DNA of 64,000 nucleotides from Dinoroseobacter sp049800835 (GTDB taxonomy: Bacteria; Pseudomonadota; Alphaproteobacteria; Rhodobacterales; Rhodobacteraceae). Position 1 is the first letter of the stretch, and every line of letters begins with the position of its first letter. The DNA is taken from the NCBI RefSeq assembly GCF_049800835.1, contig NZ_JBNAFU010000004.1, positions 62,001 to 126,000 on the forward strand, read 5' to 3'. Below are positions 35,249 to 44,530 of the stretch, one piece after another. Both the position numbers and the translations under genes were made by a program. The notes under the pieces were generated by a model. That model was not told the DNA's origin. It made no database searches and saw only the letters and a program-made list of their open reading frames with translations.

Positions 35249-37942
35249 ATGTCAGATGCCAACACTCTTGCCGATCGTTGCCTGCAGGTCGCCGAACTCA
35301 GCCAGGAGGCGCAGGGCTGGGTCAACGACCCCGAGAATGCCGAAATGGTCGACCGCCGCGCCAAGACGCTGACGCAACTGATGCGCAAGTCGAAACGGCG
35401 CGCCAACAAGCTTGCCAAGTCAGCCCGCACCCGCATGTCTGTCAGCGTGTTCGGGCCCAGCCAGGCCGGGAAATCGTTTCTGGTTTCGGTTCTGGCGCGC
35501 CCCGAAACCGGGCGTCTTACCGCCGATTTCAACGGCCCCGGTGGCAAGCTGGACTATATCCGCGAGATCAACCCGGAGGGCGAGGGGGAGTCCACCGGTC
35601 TTGTAACCCGCTTCACCATGTCCAAGGACCCGACGCCGGACGGGTTTCCGATCAAGCTGACGCTGTTGTCGGAGGCCGATCTGGCCCGCACGATCGCCAA
35701 CTCGTTCTTCAACGATGGGGATCAGTCCGAACCCGCCCCTGAGCCAGAGGAGTTGTCAGCGCATTTCGATGCTTATCGCGGACGGGTCGGCGGCGCGATC
35801 GTGCCGGGCATGACCGAGGATGAGGTTTATGAGATCGGCGACTACTTCGCGGCGTCCTTCGGCAAGGCTGCTTACGCCGCCGCCTTGCGCACGTTCTGGG
35901 AAGAAGCCGCAGAAATGGCGCCGAAAATGGCCGTTGCAGATCGCGCGAAGTTTCTGTCGATCCTTTGGGGTGGGCATGAGCCGCTCACGGCGCTTTACCT
36001 GCAGCTTGCCGAAGCCCTGCAGAAGATCGATAACGCCGAGGAGGTGTTTTGCGGCCTCGACGCGCTTACCCCGCGCGAAACTTCCATCATCGATGTCAAG
36101 ACGTTGCACGGGCTGTTCGAAGGGGCAAGCGCCGACACGCTCAAGGTGCGGACACCTGCGGGCAAGGAGGTCGACCTGCCGCGCGCGATTGTCTGCGCCC
36201 TTGCTGCTGAGTTGGTATTCCCCATGGAAACCCAGCCAAGCCCTCTCTTTGCTGAAACCGACCTGCTGGACTTCCCCGGCGCGCGCAACCGGTTCGAGCA
36301 ACCCCTGAGCAAGACACTTTCCAAGCCGGAGGAGACCGTCAGCCAGCTTTTGCTGCGCGGCAAGGTTGCCTACCTCTTTGACCGGTATGTGGAAAATCAG
36401 GAAATCACGTCCATGCTGCTCTGCGTGCCGGACAGCAACATGGAAACGCTGGACCTGCCGGGGCTGGTCGAGAACTGGATCGGCATGACCCATGGCGCGC
36501 GTCCGCAGCAGCGGGCAGAAACCGACTGCATCCTTTTCTTTGTGATGACGAAGTTCGACAAGCACCTCGGCGAAAGCGCTGCGGGTGGCGGAGAATCCAC
36601 ACGCTTTGACCGTCGGCTTGAGGCCAGCCTGCTGCAGGGTTTCGGCGGCAAGATCGATGATAGCTGGGTCAATCAGTGGACCCCCAACACGCCGTTCCAG
36701 AACTGCTACTGGCTGCGCAACCCGAACTACTTCGTCGAAGGTCTTATCGACTACGACGAGAACCAGCGCGAGGTTGCGATCCGCGCGGAAAAAGAAGCGC
36801 GGGTTGCAGAGTTGAAGGCCGGGTGCCTTGAGGCCGCTTCCGTTCAGAAGCATTTCAAAGCGCCCGAGGTGGCGTGGGACGCGGCCCTCAAGCTCAACGA
36901 TGGCGGGGTCGGCTATCTTACGGAGGAGCTGACGAAGGTCTGCAAGCCTGACAGCAAGTTCCGCCAGATCAAGAGCCAGAGCGACAAGATCGCCAAGGAC
37001 ATGGCGCTGGAACTGACTGGATTCTATGTCTCGGACGATTTCGAACAGCGCGAGGCAGAGAAGAAGAAAGCCGCCTATGAGATCATGGACTGCCTTGAGA
37101 TCACGTTGCAGAACCACCGGTTCGGTGCATTTCTGGCGGCGCTCTGCGTGGATCAAGATGTGGTGCAGGACCGTCTGTCCCGGGTGCCGAGCTCTATCCG
37201 GATCTCCAGCGCTGTGAGCAGTGCAGCGGCTGAGCGGCCCGCGGCCGCCGCGGCTTCTGGCGGTCCCTCGCGCCCCGGCCGACCGGGGCGACCGGGCAGA
37301 CCCGGGCCTGCCGCGGCGGCGACGCCCGTACCCGACGAGGCAGACGCCGAAGCACCTGCCAAGATCCGCACCATGACGCCAGAGCAATTTCAGGCGGACA
37401 CCGCGATCGAGCTTTGGGTCGAAGGACTCAACCGGTTCCGCGAGGACGAGAAATTGCTGGAGGCTTTGGCCCTCACGCCAGAAGTTGCCGCGCAACTCGT
37501 TGCCGAACTGGTGCATGGTCTGCGCCGCACCGGTGTACGTGATGCCATGCTCGAAGAATTGCGTGCAATAGCTTACGGAAATACGGTCGATCAACAGGCT
37601 GCACCGGCGGCAATTGTTTGTGCGGAGGCCATCAACCGCTTCATCTACCAGCTGGGAGCGGATCGCCTGTCGCCCGAAGCACGCCCCGCGATCGAGATCG
37701 ACGAGGGGGTCACACGCCCGGTTTTTGCGCCCCGTGCGGCCCCTGATCGGGTGGACGGTTTGCCGGAACTGCCGCGCGCGTCTGCCGAAGAAACCTGGAC
37801 CGACTGGGTTTACATGCTGGAGGCCCTGTTTGTTGGCAATGCAGGCGATACGGATGCAGGCGAAATCAATCAGGAACAAAACCGCAAGGTGGGCCGCATC
37901 TTGCGTGGTCTGAACAACGAACAGATCGAGGATGCAGCATGA
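35249..37942 (+). CDS. srfC: SrfC-family P-loop GTPase
   Basis: 897 residues, putative virulence factor SrfC family. Walker A/G1 is FGPSQAGKS (about 69-77), G3 is LLDFPGARNR (about 340) and a G4-like motif FVMTKFDKH (about 430). This suggests a dynamin-like or large GTPase rather than a simple ATPase. About 30 basic residues before G1 (KTLTQLMRKSKRRANKLAKS) could contact membrane or partner. A collagen-like Gly-Pro-Arg linker (about 670-690) leads to a helical C-terminal domain. No signal peptide. ATG at 35249 lies 17 bases after srfB. The stop overlaps the next gene (ATGA). Confidence 0.87.
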   Translation: MSDANTLADRCLQVAELSQEAQGWVNDPENAEMVDRRAKTLTQLMRKSKRRANKLAKSARTRMSVSVFGPSQAGKSFLVSVLARPETGRLTADFNGPGGKLDYIREINPEGEGESTGLVTRFTMSKDPTPDGFPIKLTLLSEADLARTIANSFFNDGDQSEPAPEPEELSAHFDAYRGRVGGAIVPGMTEDEVYEIGDYFAASFGKAAYAAALRTFWEEAAEMAPKMAVADRAKFLSILWGGHEPLTALYLQLAEALQKIDNAEEVFCGLDALTPRETSIIDVKTLHGLFEGASADTLKVRTPAGKEVDLPRAIVCALAAELVFPMETQPSPLFAETDLLDFPGARNRFEQPLSKTLSKPEETVSQLLLRGKVAYLFDRYVENQEITSMLLCVPDSNMETLDLPGLVENWIGMTHGARPQQRAETDCILFFVMTKFDKHLGESAAGGGESTRFDRRLEASLLQGFGGKIDDSWVNQWTPNTPFQNCYWLRNPNYFVEGLIDYDENQREVAIRAEKEARVAELKAGCLEAASVQKHFKAPEVAWDAALKLNDGGVGYLTEELTKVCKPDSKFRQIKSQSDKIAKDMALELTGFYVSDDFEQREAEKKKAAYEIMDCLEITLQNHRFGAFLAALCVDQDVVQDRLSRVPSSIRISSAVSSAAAERPAAAAASGGPSRPGRPGRPGRPGPAAAATPVPDEADAEAPAKIRTMTPEQFQADTAIELWVEGLNRFREDEKLLEALALTPEVAAQLVAELVHGLRRTGVRDAMLEELRAIAYGNTVDQQAAPAAIVCAEAINRFIYQLGADRLSPEARPAIEIDEGVTRPVFAPRAAPDRVDGLPELPRASAEETWTDWVYMLEALFVGNAGDTDAGEINQEQNRKVGRILRGLNNEQIEDAA

Positions 37943-39024
37943 TTGACGTCCGGCCCGATCCCGCGCACCCGCGTGGCGGGTACGCGGTCCTGTCGTTTGA
38001 CGGGGCGTCTGTGCCCGATGAGAGCGTCTCGGTCGACGTGTTCGACCTTTATAACGAACTGTATCTGGGCAAGGCTGGATGGCAGCCGGAACGGCATAGC
38101 TTTGGTCCCTATCCGGTGGACCGCAGCGGCGGAGAAGCCAAAGTAGTGCTTGGCCCCGAGGTGGTTGATCATTTGGAGGAATTCGCGACCATCAGGCTGA
38201 CACTCGGGGCTCTCAGCGGCGATGTCAGTTGGCCGGACGATATTGTGCACTCACCAAAAGCTGCGACATCCGACAGCGCGATCAAGTTCGGCAGCGGCCC
38301 GGCCGCACCGGCAGTTGCGGCCCCGATCAAGTTGCGAGAGCCGGAGCCTGAGACCGAGCCTGAGGTTGCGACACCCTCCCAAGCGGAAGAAGACGCGCCT
38401 GCCGCGCCACGTGAAGAGGTGTTGGTAACGCAAGATCCAAAGCAAACTGTCGCGGAAGAGGACGGTGACAAGAAGGGCGGCTTGAGCCTTCCTCTGATTA
38501 TTGGCGGTGTGGCGGTGGTTGCAGCGATCATCGCAGCGCTGCTGTTCCTGATGCCGGAAGAGGACGTGCCGGTTGCAGAGCCCGAGCCCGCCCCCGCTCC
38601 GATACCGGAGCCAGAACCCATTCCACCGGTCGCCGCGGCGCCGGACCCGTGTTCGGACGCGGAGCTTTCGGCTGTGGCGAGCCAGGGATTTGCTGCGCTT
38701 GGCGATGCATTGCGCGGCTGCGGTGGGTCGGTCAGTGCAGATGTCGCGCTTGGTCTTGTTGAAGGCGCTGTCGCCGAGGGCGATCCCGCCGCGCTGGCGT
38801 TTTTCGGAACGCTTTACGATAGCGGCCAGACCGACGAGATCATTGAAAACCAGATCGGTCTGACACTTGGCGACAACCCGGCGCGAGCAGCTGAATATTA
38901 CGCGCGCGCCAAGGATGCAGGCACTGCCGAGGCGGATGACTTGCTTGCCGGGGTATGCCGCGCCCTGTTGCTGCGCACCGACACGCTGAGCATCAGCGCG
39001 CGCGAAGACCATTGTCCGAACTGA
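37939..39024 (+). CDS. Bitopic protein with C-terminal Sel1-like helices
   Basis: 361 residues. Residues 1-110 form a compact domain of unknown family (GYAVLSFDGASVPDES; VVDHLEEFATIRLTLG). A Glu/Pro-rich linker follows, then one TM helix (about 177-199, LPLIIGGVAVVAAIIAALLFLM) and an acidic Pro-rich spacer. The C-terminal part (about 235-361) has helical, Sel1/TPR-like pattern (GDPAALAFFGTLYDSGQ; NPARAAEYYARAKDAGTAEADDLLAG). N-in, C-out topology is inferred. It is translationally coupled to srfC, suggesting its N-terminal domain docks on SrfC. Confidence 0.75.
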   Translation: MIDVRPDPAHPRGGYAVLSFDGASVPDESVSVDVFDLYNELYLGKAGWQPERHSFGPYPVDRSGGEAKVVLGPEVVDHLEEFATIRLTLGALSGDVSWPDDIVHSPKAATSDSAIKFGSGPAAPAVAAPIKLREPEPETEPEVATPSQAEEDAPAAPREEVLVTQDPKQTVAEEDGDKKGGLSLPLIIGGVAVVAAIIAALLFLMPEEDVPVAEPEPAPAPIPEPEPIPPVAAAPDPCSDAELSAVASQGFAALGDALRGCGGSVSADVALGLVEGAVAEGDPAALAFFGTLYDSGQTDEIIENQIGLTLGDNPARAAEYYARAKDAGTAEADDLLAGVCRALLLRTDTLSISAREDHCPN

Positions 39025-39037
39025 TGGGAGAGACCCG

Positions 39038-40966
39038 ATGATCCGACATCTGCGTGCGATCCTCGCCCTCGCGCTCGCGTTCGGCGTTTTGGTGGCGGCA
39101 GGGCCCTCGCTGGCCCAGACCCAGCGTCCGCTTCTGCTCGAAGGTACGCAGACAGTGTATCAACGCGTGTTGACCAAACCCTCGGCATTGCTGCGCTCTG
39201 CGCCGAACGGCCCGGTACAGGACGAACTGCCAGCGTTTCAACCACTTTACGTTTACGCCGCGCAGGGGCCGTGGCTGGCTGTCGGCAATTCGAATGCCGG
39301 TGGTCCGATGGGCTGGGTGGCGGCGGAGGAAACCGTTGAATGGCGTCAGAACATCGTCGGCGCGTTCACCAACAGAGCGGCCCGTGAACGGCAGTTCTTT
39401 TTCGACAGCGAGGACCAGTTGCGCTGGTTGATGAACCACGAAGCCCTGCGTCAGGTGCAAGAAAGGCTCTTGGCGCAGGCCGAAGCGGGCATCATCGACG
39501 GGGCAGAGGGGATCGTGGCAATCGAGCCCGAAGAATTCGTGAACATCCGCGAGGAACTGTACCTCATGCCCATTCTCGACTTTGTCGAGGATCTTCACCC
39601 GGTCAACTACGAAGATGTCTTGCTGATGCAGATCGCCTCCGTTCCCAAAGAGGCGGCGCGCCCCGCCGCGCCGGAGGATACTGGCAAGGGCGGCGAGTTT
39701 GATGTCGGGATCGTTTTTGTTCTAGACACCACGCAGTCGATGGAACCTTACATCGCGGCAACGCAAGAGGTTCTGCAAAACACCGTGCGCGATATCTCCG
39801 GCACCGAAATCGGCAACTTGGTGAACTTTGGGGCCGTTGGGTTCCGGGACAGCACCGATGCCGTTCCTGACCTGGAGTACCGTACCAAGACCCTGCTTCC
39901 TCTGACCCGGCGACAGGACCAGACGCCCGTGATCGCGGCCATCGCGACAACCGAAGTGGCGCGCGCGAATTCGCCCGGGTTCAACGAAGACAGCCTTGCA
40001 GGGGTGGAAGACGCGATTGACCAGATCGACTGGGACCAGCTTGGCGTCGGTGACCCCATTGATGCACGCTACGTTATCCTCGTGACGGATGCGGGACCGA
40101 AGGATCCGCGCGATCCGAATGCACGTTCCGAGATCGGGGTGGCCGAGTTGCAGGCTGACGCCGAAGGGCGCAACATCGTCGTGATGACGCTGCACCTGAA
40201 AACCTCAGCCGGGCAGGGCGGAAACCATGCCTATGCAGCGGACCGTTATCGCACACTGTCGCGGTTTGCCGGGCGCGAATACTATTTTCCGATCGAAGGG
40301 GGCTCCCGCGATGCGTTTGCCGATACGGCGCAGCGGCTTGTCACGGCGTTGACCGACCACGTGCGCGTTGCGCGCGGGGAAGAGAGTGTCTTGCCGGACA
40401 GCGAGGCGGGCGAGGATTTGCTGGCCCTCGGGCGCGCGATGCGTCTTGCATATCTTGGGGCCACGCGGGGCACTCAAGCCCCCTCCGTAATCGAAGGCTG
40501 GGTGTCTGACAAAGCGGTCGAATCCCCGCGCGAAACAGTGATTGAACCGCGACTTCTGGTGACCAAGAACGAATTGGCGACGATGGCTGAGTTGCTCGAC
40601 AATCTCGTGCGGCTTGGGGAGCAATCGCGCGACTCGCAGGATGCATACTCGTTCTTCGGACAGGTACGCGGCGTGATTGCTGACATGGCGCAGAACCCGG
40701 ACCGGTTGGTCAACCCAGACACCGAGACCTTGGGTGGCGCGCTCGAATACCTCGAACGTCTGCCTTATCAGAGCCAGCTCTTGCAGATGACGGAAGACCG
40801 GTGGGGCCAGTCGGCGATGCTGCGCCGGTCGGTCATTGACGGGATGCGGCAGAAGCTGACGCAGTACCGCAAATGGCTTTTCGATCCGTCTGTCTGGACC
40901 GCCCTCTACGAGGGTGCTCCGGATGGTGAACTGGTTTATGCCATGCCCTTCGACGTGCTTCCCTGA
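39038..40966 (+). CDS. Secreted SH3-like plus VWA-domain protein
   Basis: 642 residues. Signal peptide at 1-26 (RAILALALAFGVLVAAGPSLAQ). Residues about 35-105 look like a bacterial SH3 domain (TKPSALLRSAPNGPV; YAAQGPWLAVG; GWVAAEETVEW). A VWA domain begins about 225 (FDVGIVFVLDTTQSM) with a MIDAS-type D-T-T-Q-S and a distal IVLVTDAGPKDPRDP-like segment near 345-355. The C-terminal 200 residues are helical. VWA domains usually bind a protein partner through a divalent metal. It sits 13 bases after the previous gene and 5 bases before the ABC ATPase. Confidence 0.85.
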   Translation: MIRHLRAILALALAFGVLVAAGPSLAQTQRPLLLEGTQTVYQRVLTKPSALLRSAPNGPVQDELPAFQPLYVYAAQGPWLAVGNSNAGGPMGWVAAEETVEWRQNIVGAFTNRAARERQFFFDSEDQLRWLMNHEALRQVQERLLAQAEAGIIDGAEGIVAIEPEEFVNIREELYLMPILDFVEDLHPVNYEDVLLMQIASVPKEAARPAAPEDTGKGGEFDVGIVFVLDTTQSMEPYIAATQEVLQNTVRDISGTEIGNLVNFGAVGFRDSTDAVPDLEYRTKTLLPLTRRQDQTPVIAAIATTEVARANSPGFNEDSLAGVEDAIDQIDWDQLGVGDPIDARYVILVTDAGPKDPRDPNARSEIGVAELQADAEGRNIVVMTLHLKTSAGQGGNHAYAADRYRTLSRFAGREYYFPIEGGSRDAFADTAQRLVTALTDHVRVARGEESVLPDSEAGEDLLALGRAMRLAYLGATRGTQAPSVIEGWVSDKAVESPRETVIEPRLLVTKNELATMAELLDNLVRLGEQSRDSQDAYSFFGQVRGVIADMAQNPDRLVNPDTETLGGALEYLERLPYQSQLLQMTEDRWGQSAMLRRSVIDGMRQKLTQYRKWLFDPSVWTALYEGAPDGELVYAMPFDVLP

Positions 40967-40971
40967 CCACG

Positions 40972-41709
40972 ATGGCGGCGCTCGCTTCCCTTCGACTGGA
41001 AGATGTTGCCGTCACACTCAGTGACGGCGACCGGTCCTTTCGGATCTCGACCGGGCGACTGGAGCTTGGCGCAGGGGATATCATCGGACTATCCGGCGGA
41101 TCGGGCACCGGCAAGACACTGCTGCTGGAGGTGCTGGGCCTGCTGCGCCAGCCCGATCCGGGCGGCGCGTTCGTGCTGCGTGCGCAGGACTTGTCTGTTG
41201 ATCTGCATGCCACCGGCGGGGCGTCTCGGGCCGCGGAGCTCAGGGGGCAATTCTTCGGGTTCGTCCCGCAGACAGGCGGGTTGCTGCCGTTTCTGACCGT
41301 GGCCGAGAACATCGCGCTGAGCCAGCAGATTGCCGGTATATCGGACCCGCAATGGATCACGGAACTGACGTCCCGGCTCGGGTTGACGGGGTTGGACCGA
41401 CTGACGCCATCCGCCTTGTCGATCGGTCAACGCCAGCGGGTGTCGATCGCCCGCGCGCTGGCGCATCGGCCGGTTTTCGTGATCGCCGATGAACCGACCG
41501 CCGCGCTGGACCCCGAGGCTGCGATGGCTGCCATGGGACTATTGATCGAGGCTGCGGAGCGGGGCGGCTCCGGGGTGATCATCTCGTCCCACGACATCGG
41601 GCTTCTGGGGCAGTTCGCCATGCGCCGCGTGCATCTGGGTCTAGCCCCCGGCAGTGCCGAAGGGCGGGTCCATTCGGTTCTGGCCCCATTGCAGGAGGCC
41701 GCGGCATGA
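40972..41709 (+). CDS. ABC transporter ATP-binding protein (LolD/MacB type)
   Basis: 245 residues. Walker A GLSGGSGTGKTLLLE, Q-loop FFGFVPQTGGLLPF, signature LSIGQRQRVSIARAL and Walker B VFVIADEPTAALDPE are all present, with the H-loop in IISSHDIGLLG. It overlaps the FtsX-type permease by ATGA, so the two form one transporter. This class does not import solutes but moves lipoproteins or transmits force through MacB/FtsX-type permeases to periplasmic partners. That fits a system rich in periplasmic proteins. Confidence 0.92.
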   Translation: MAALASLRLEDVAVTLSDGDRSFRISTGRLELGAGDIIGLSGGSGTGKTLLLEVLGLLRQPDPGGAFVLRAQDLSVDLHATGGASRAAELRGQFFGFVPQTGGLLPFLTVAENIALSQQIAGISDPQWITELTSRLGLTGLDRLTPSALSIGQRQRVSIARALAHRPVFVIADEPTAALDPEAAMAAMGLLIEAAERGGSGVIISSHDIGLLGQFAMRRVHLGLAPGSAEGRVHSVLAPLQEAAA

Positions 41710-42905
41710 GCCTTCTGGCGCGCCTCGCTCTGAAAGACTTGCTTCGCGACCGGATGCAACTGATCTGCAACATCGCGGTACTGGCCGGGGTTCTGGTGCC
41801 GCTTCTGGTTCTCTTGGGCGTCAAGAACGGGGTCTATGACGCATTGATTGGGCGGCTGCTGTCGGACCCTGCGGCCTTGCAGATTGACACCTCCGGCAAT
41901 CAGAGTTTCTCGATGGCTGATGCCGAAGAGGTGCGCGGTTGGCCCGAAGCGGGGTTCGTAACACTCAAGACCCGGTCACTTTTCGATTTCGTCAACGTGC
42001 GAGAGGTCGGCGGACGTGGGAAAAGGGACGCGATCCTCGTGCCGTCCGGCAGCGGCGATCCGACCCTCGGCGGGTTATCTCTGGCGGAGGGCCAGGCCGT
42101 GTTGAGCGCGACACTGGCCGAGCAACTCAACCTGTCCCCGGGCACGCAGGTGCAGGTGATCACACAAGCCGAAGACCGGCCACGGCAACTGGCGCTTGCG
42201 CTTGAGGTTGCCGCCGTGATGCCGGCTGAGCGGATGGGCGGGCGCGCAATCCTTGCTGACATTGCCGTGCTCGATCTGGTGGAGGCGTTCTACGATGCGT
42301 ACGCCTTGCCAGAGCACGGGATCACAGAGGGGCGCGATCTGGCGCAGCGCACGCCCGATTTCGAAGGCATGCGCGTGTTCGCGGCAGACCTGACGCAGCT
42401 TGCGACGCTCCAGACCCGAATAGAGCAACGGTTCAACATCCGGACCGAGGCCCGAACGGCGGAGGTGGAAGGGGTCCTGAACCTTGGGCGTAACCTCGAC
42501 CTTGCGCTCGTCCTGACAGCGTCCGTGGCTGCGATTGGTCTTGCCGCAGCGCTGGTCTTCGGGTTTTGGTCCGAAGTGGCCCGCAAACGACGCGTTCTGG
42601 CCACGCTCGCTTTGATGGGCCTGCCCGCGCGCGGGCTGTGGGTGTTCCCGCTGGTGCAGGCGCTGGCCTGCGGAGTGCTGGGGCTTTTGGTTTCATTTGT
42701 GATCTACTTTGGCGCCGCACAGGTGGCCGAAGCCATGTTCGCCGCAGGCATGCCGGATGGGCAGGGGCTGGTGAGCCTGTCCCTTGCAGAGGTCGTGAGC
42801 ATCAGCCTCGGGGTCATCGTGTTTGTTGCTGCAACCGCACTGTTTGCTGCGCGCGCGGCGGCACAGGCGGACCCGGCGTCGGTCCTGCGGGAGGGGGCGG
42901 CATGA
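41706..42905 (+). CDS. FtsX-like ABC permease
   Basis: 399 residues with four hydrophobic regions in the FtsX/MacB arrangement. One N-terminal helix (LICNIAVLAGVLVPLLVLLG) is followed by a periplasmic domain of about 230 residues, then three helices at the C-terminal end (LALVLTASVAAIGLAAALVFG; LVQALACGVLGLLVSFVIYFG; VVSISLGVIVFVAATALFAA). Its gene overlaps both neighbours by ATGA. The FGE-like protein that follows is secreted and may be its periplasmic partner. Confidence 0.9.
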   Translation: MSLLARLALKDLLRDRMQLICNIAVLAGVLVPLLVLLGVKNGVYDALIGRLLSDPAALQIDTSGNQSFSMADAEEVRGWPEAGFVTLKTRSLFDFVNVREVGGRGKRDAILVPSGSGDPTLGGLSLAEGQAVLSATLAEQLNLSPGTQVQVITQAEDRPRQLALALEVAAVMPAERMGGRAILADIAVLDLVEAFYDAYALPEHGITEGRDLAQRTPDFEGMRVFAADLTQLATLQTRIEQRFNIRTEARTAEVEGVLNLGRNLDLALVLTASVAAIGLAAALVFGFWSEVARKRRVLATLALMGLPARGLWVFPLVQALACGVLGLLVSFVIYFGAAQVAEAMFAAGMPDGQGLVSLSLAEVVSISLGVIVFVAATALFAARAAAQADPASVLREGAA

Positions 42906-44530
42906 TGCGGGCGTTTCCAGCCCTTGTGGCACTGTTTCTTGCTGCACATCCTTCGCTGGCACAGGACACCGTCGCCCCCTTGGATTTGCCTGCGGCAGAA
43001 GTCGAGGCCGTGACTGAGGGCTGGGGCGCGGACCTGATCGATCCCGGTACGGTGCGCGTCGGTGCTGAGCCCGCCGATCTGATCCTGCCCATGCCTTGTG
43101 GCGGTGGCATGGCCTTTCAAAAGATCGCCGTGCCCGTTGATCTTGAAAATCCGCTTGATGACCGGCGGTTCCGGGTTGGCCAGTCCGAGGCGCAAACAGG
43201 GTTCTCAGATTACTTGCGGCAGGCGTACTTACGCGGGGCGTTCGCGGAAGAGGATGCCGGATACTCCTATTATTACATCGCCAGGTACGAAGTCACGGTT
43301 GCGCAGTACAGGGCCTTGACAGGTGATTGCGAGGCACCGTTCGGACCGCGTGATAGCTTTGCAAAAGGCGGTCTCAGTTGGTTCGACGCGGTGGAGCTTA
43401 CGCGGGCCTACACGGAATGGCTTTTGCAAAACGCGCCCGAGAGCCTCCCGGTTCAGGGGGAACGGCGGGGGTTCCTGCGCCTGCCAACCGAGCCGGAGTG
43501 GGAATACGCAGTGCGCGGCGGCGCGCGGATCGAAGCCACCCTGTTTCCAGGGCGTCGGTTCTTCGCCTCCGGCAGTCTGGACGATTACGGCCATTTCCAA
43601 TCGGGAGGCCGCGCCGCGGATAGTCTGCGCCCTGTGGGGTTGCGCCAACCCAATCCCGTCGGTTTGTTCGACGTCTATGGCAATGCCGAAGAACTGATGC
43701 TGGAGCCGTTTCGCCTCAACGCCGTCGGGCGCGCCCATGGTCAGGTCGGCGGGCTTGTAACCCGGGGTGGCGCGATCGACGCGGAGGAGAGCCAGATCTA
43801 CACCGCACAGCGGCGTGAATACCCGGTGTTCAGTGCTCGAAGCGGGCGGGCACTGGCAGGGCAGTTCTTCGGAGTGCGGCCTGTGATCGCCTCCCATATC
43901 GTGGCCGAAGACAGTTTTGACACGATCCGCGAAGGGTGGATTTCGCAAGCCGAAGGCGGTGCCGCTGACGCAGAAGAAGGCGACCCGCAGGCGGCCCTCG
44001 ATGGGCTGATCCGCGATGAACTGGACCCGCGCCGCAAGCAGGCGTTGTCCGAGGTGCAGTTGGAATTCAGGGTCTTTCAGGAAAACGCGGCAGTGTCGTT
44101 GAAACAGGCGGCAAAGTCATCGTTGCTGGCCGGGGCCGCGTTCGTGGAGACACTCGTGGCTGACACGACACAGATCTCGCGACTTGATTCCAATGCGCGG
44201 GCCTTGCGCGACCGGGTCGCAGTCTCGGTCGGTCCTCAGCGTGATCAGTTGATGTTGTCTTTTCGCGCGACGGTAGAACGGTTGACTGCACTTCGGACGG
44301 AGCAACAGACCTACCTTCTGTCCTACCGCGCAATGCTCGAGACACTCGGGACCGACTTCCCGGCCGAGACACGGACAGCCGCATATGAGGCATTGAACAC
44401 CGAATTGTCAGAGGCAGGCCAGACCGTTTTGCTTGGGCCGCTATCGCAATTCTGGGACGATCTTGCCGTCTACGTTGCGCAACCCGACATGTCGCTTGAT
44501 CAGTTGCTGGAACTGGCGATCACTGGATAG
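42902..44530 (+). CDS. Secreted FGE/SUMF1-fold protein, probably non-catalytic
   Basis: 542 residues. Signal peptide at 1-21 (MMRAFPALVALFLAAHPSLAQ). Residues about 60-330 form a formylglycine-generating-enzyme-type fold (FRVGQSEAQTGFSDY; YYIARYEVTVAQYRALTGDC; LRLPTEPEWEYAVRGGARIE; NPVGLFDVYGNAEELMLEP; FFGVRPVIA). The two C-terminal active-site cysteines of true FGE are absent, so it likely binds rather than oxidises a protein. About 200 helical residues follow. The start at 42902 overlaps the permease stop. The 3' end overlaps the convergent gene by 11 bases. Confidence 0.82.
   Translation: MMRAFPALVALFLAAHPSLAQDTVAPLDLPAAEVEAVTEGWGADLIDPGTVRVGAEPADLILPMPCGGGMAFQKIAVPVDLENPLDDRRFRVGQSEAQTGFSDYLRQAYLRGAFAEEDAGYSYYYIARYEVTVAQYRALTGDCEAPFGPRDSFAKGGLSWFDAVELTRAYTEWLLQNAPESLPVQGERRGFLRLPTEPEWEYAVRGGARIEATLFPGRRFFASGSLDDYGHFQSGGRAADSLRPVGLRQPNPVGLFDVYGNAEELMLEPFRLNAVGRAHGQVGGLVTRGGAIDAEESQIYTAQRREYPVFSARSGRALAGQFFGVRPVIASHIVAEDSFDTIREGWISQAEGGAADAEEGDPQAALDGLIRDELDPRRKQALSEVQLEFRVFQENAAVSLKQAAKSSLLAGAAFVETLVADTTQISRLDSNARALRDRVAVSVGPQRDQLMLSFRATVERLTALRTEQQTYLLSYRAMLETLGTDFPAETRTAAYEALNTELSEAGQTVLLGPLSQFWDDLAVYVAQPDMSLDQLLELAITG

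Noticed and set aside
35756..37879. Long minus-strand open frame (707 codons) opposite srfC
   Set aside because: Same reason: antisense to SrfC motifs, Arg/Gly-rich, no family resemblance.
27292..44530. Type VI secretion accessory locus (FGE, VWA, protease can resemble one)
   Set aside because: No TssB/C, TssJKLM, ClpV, Hcp or VgrG genes in the window.
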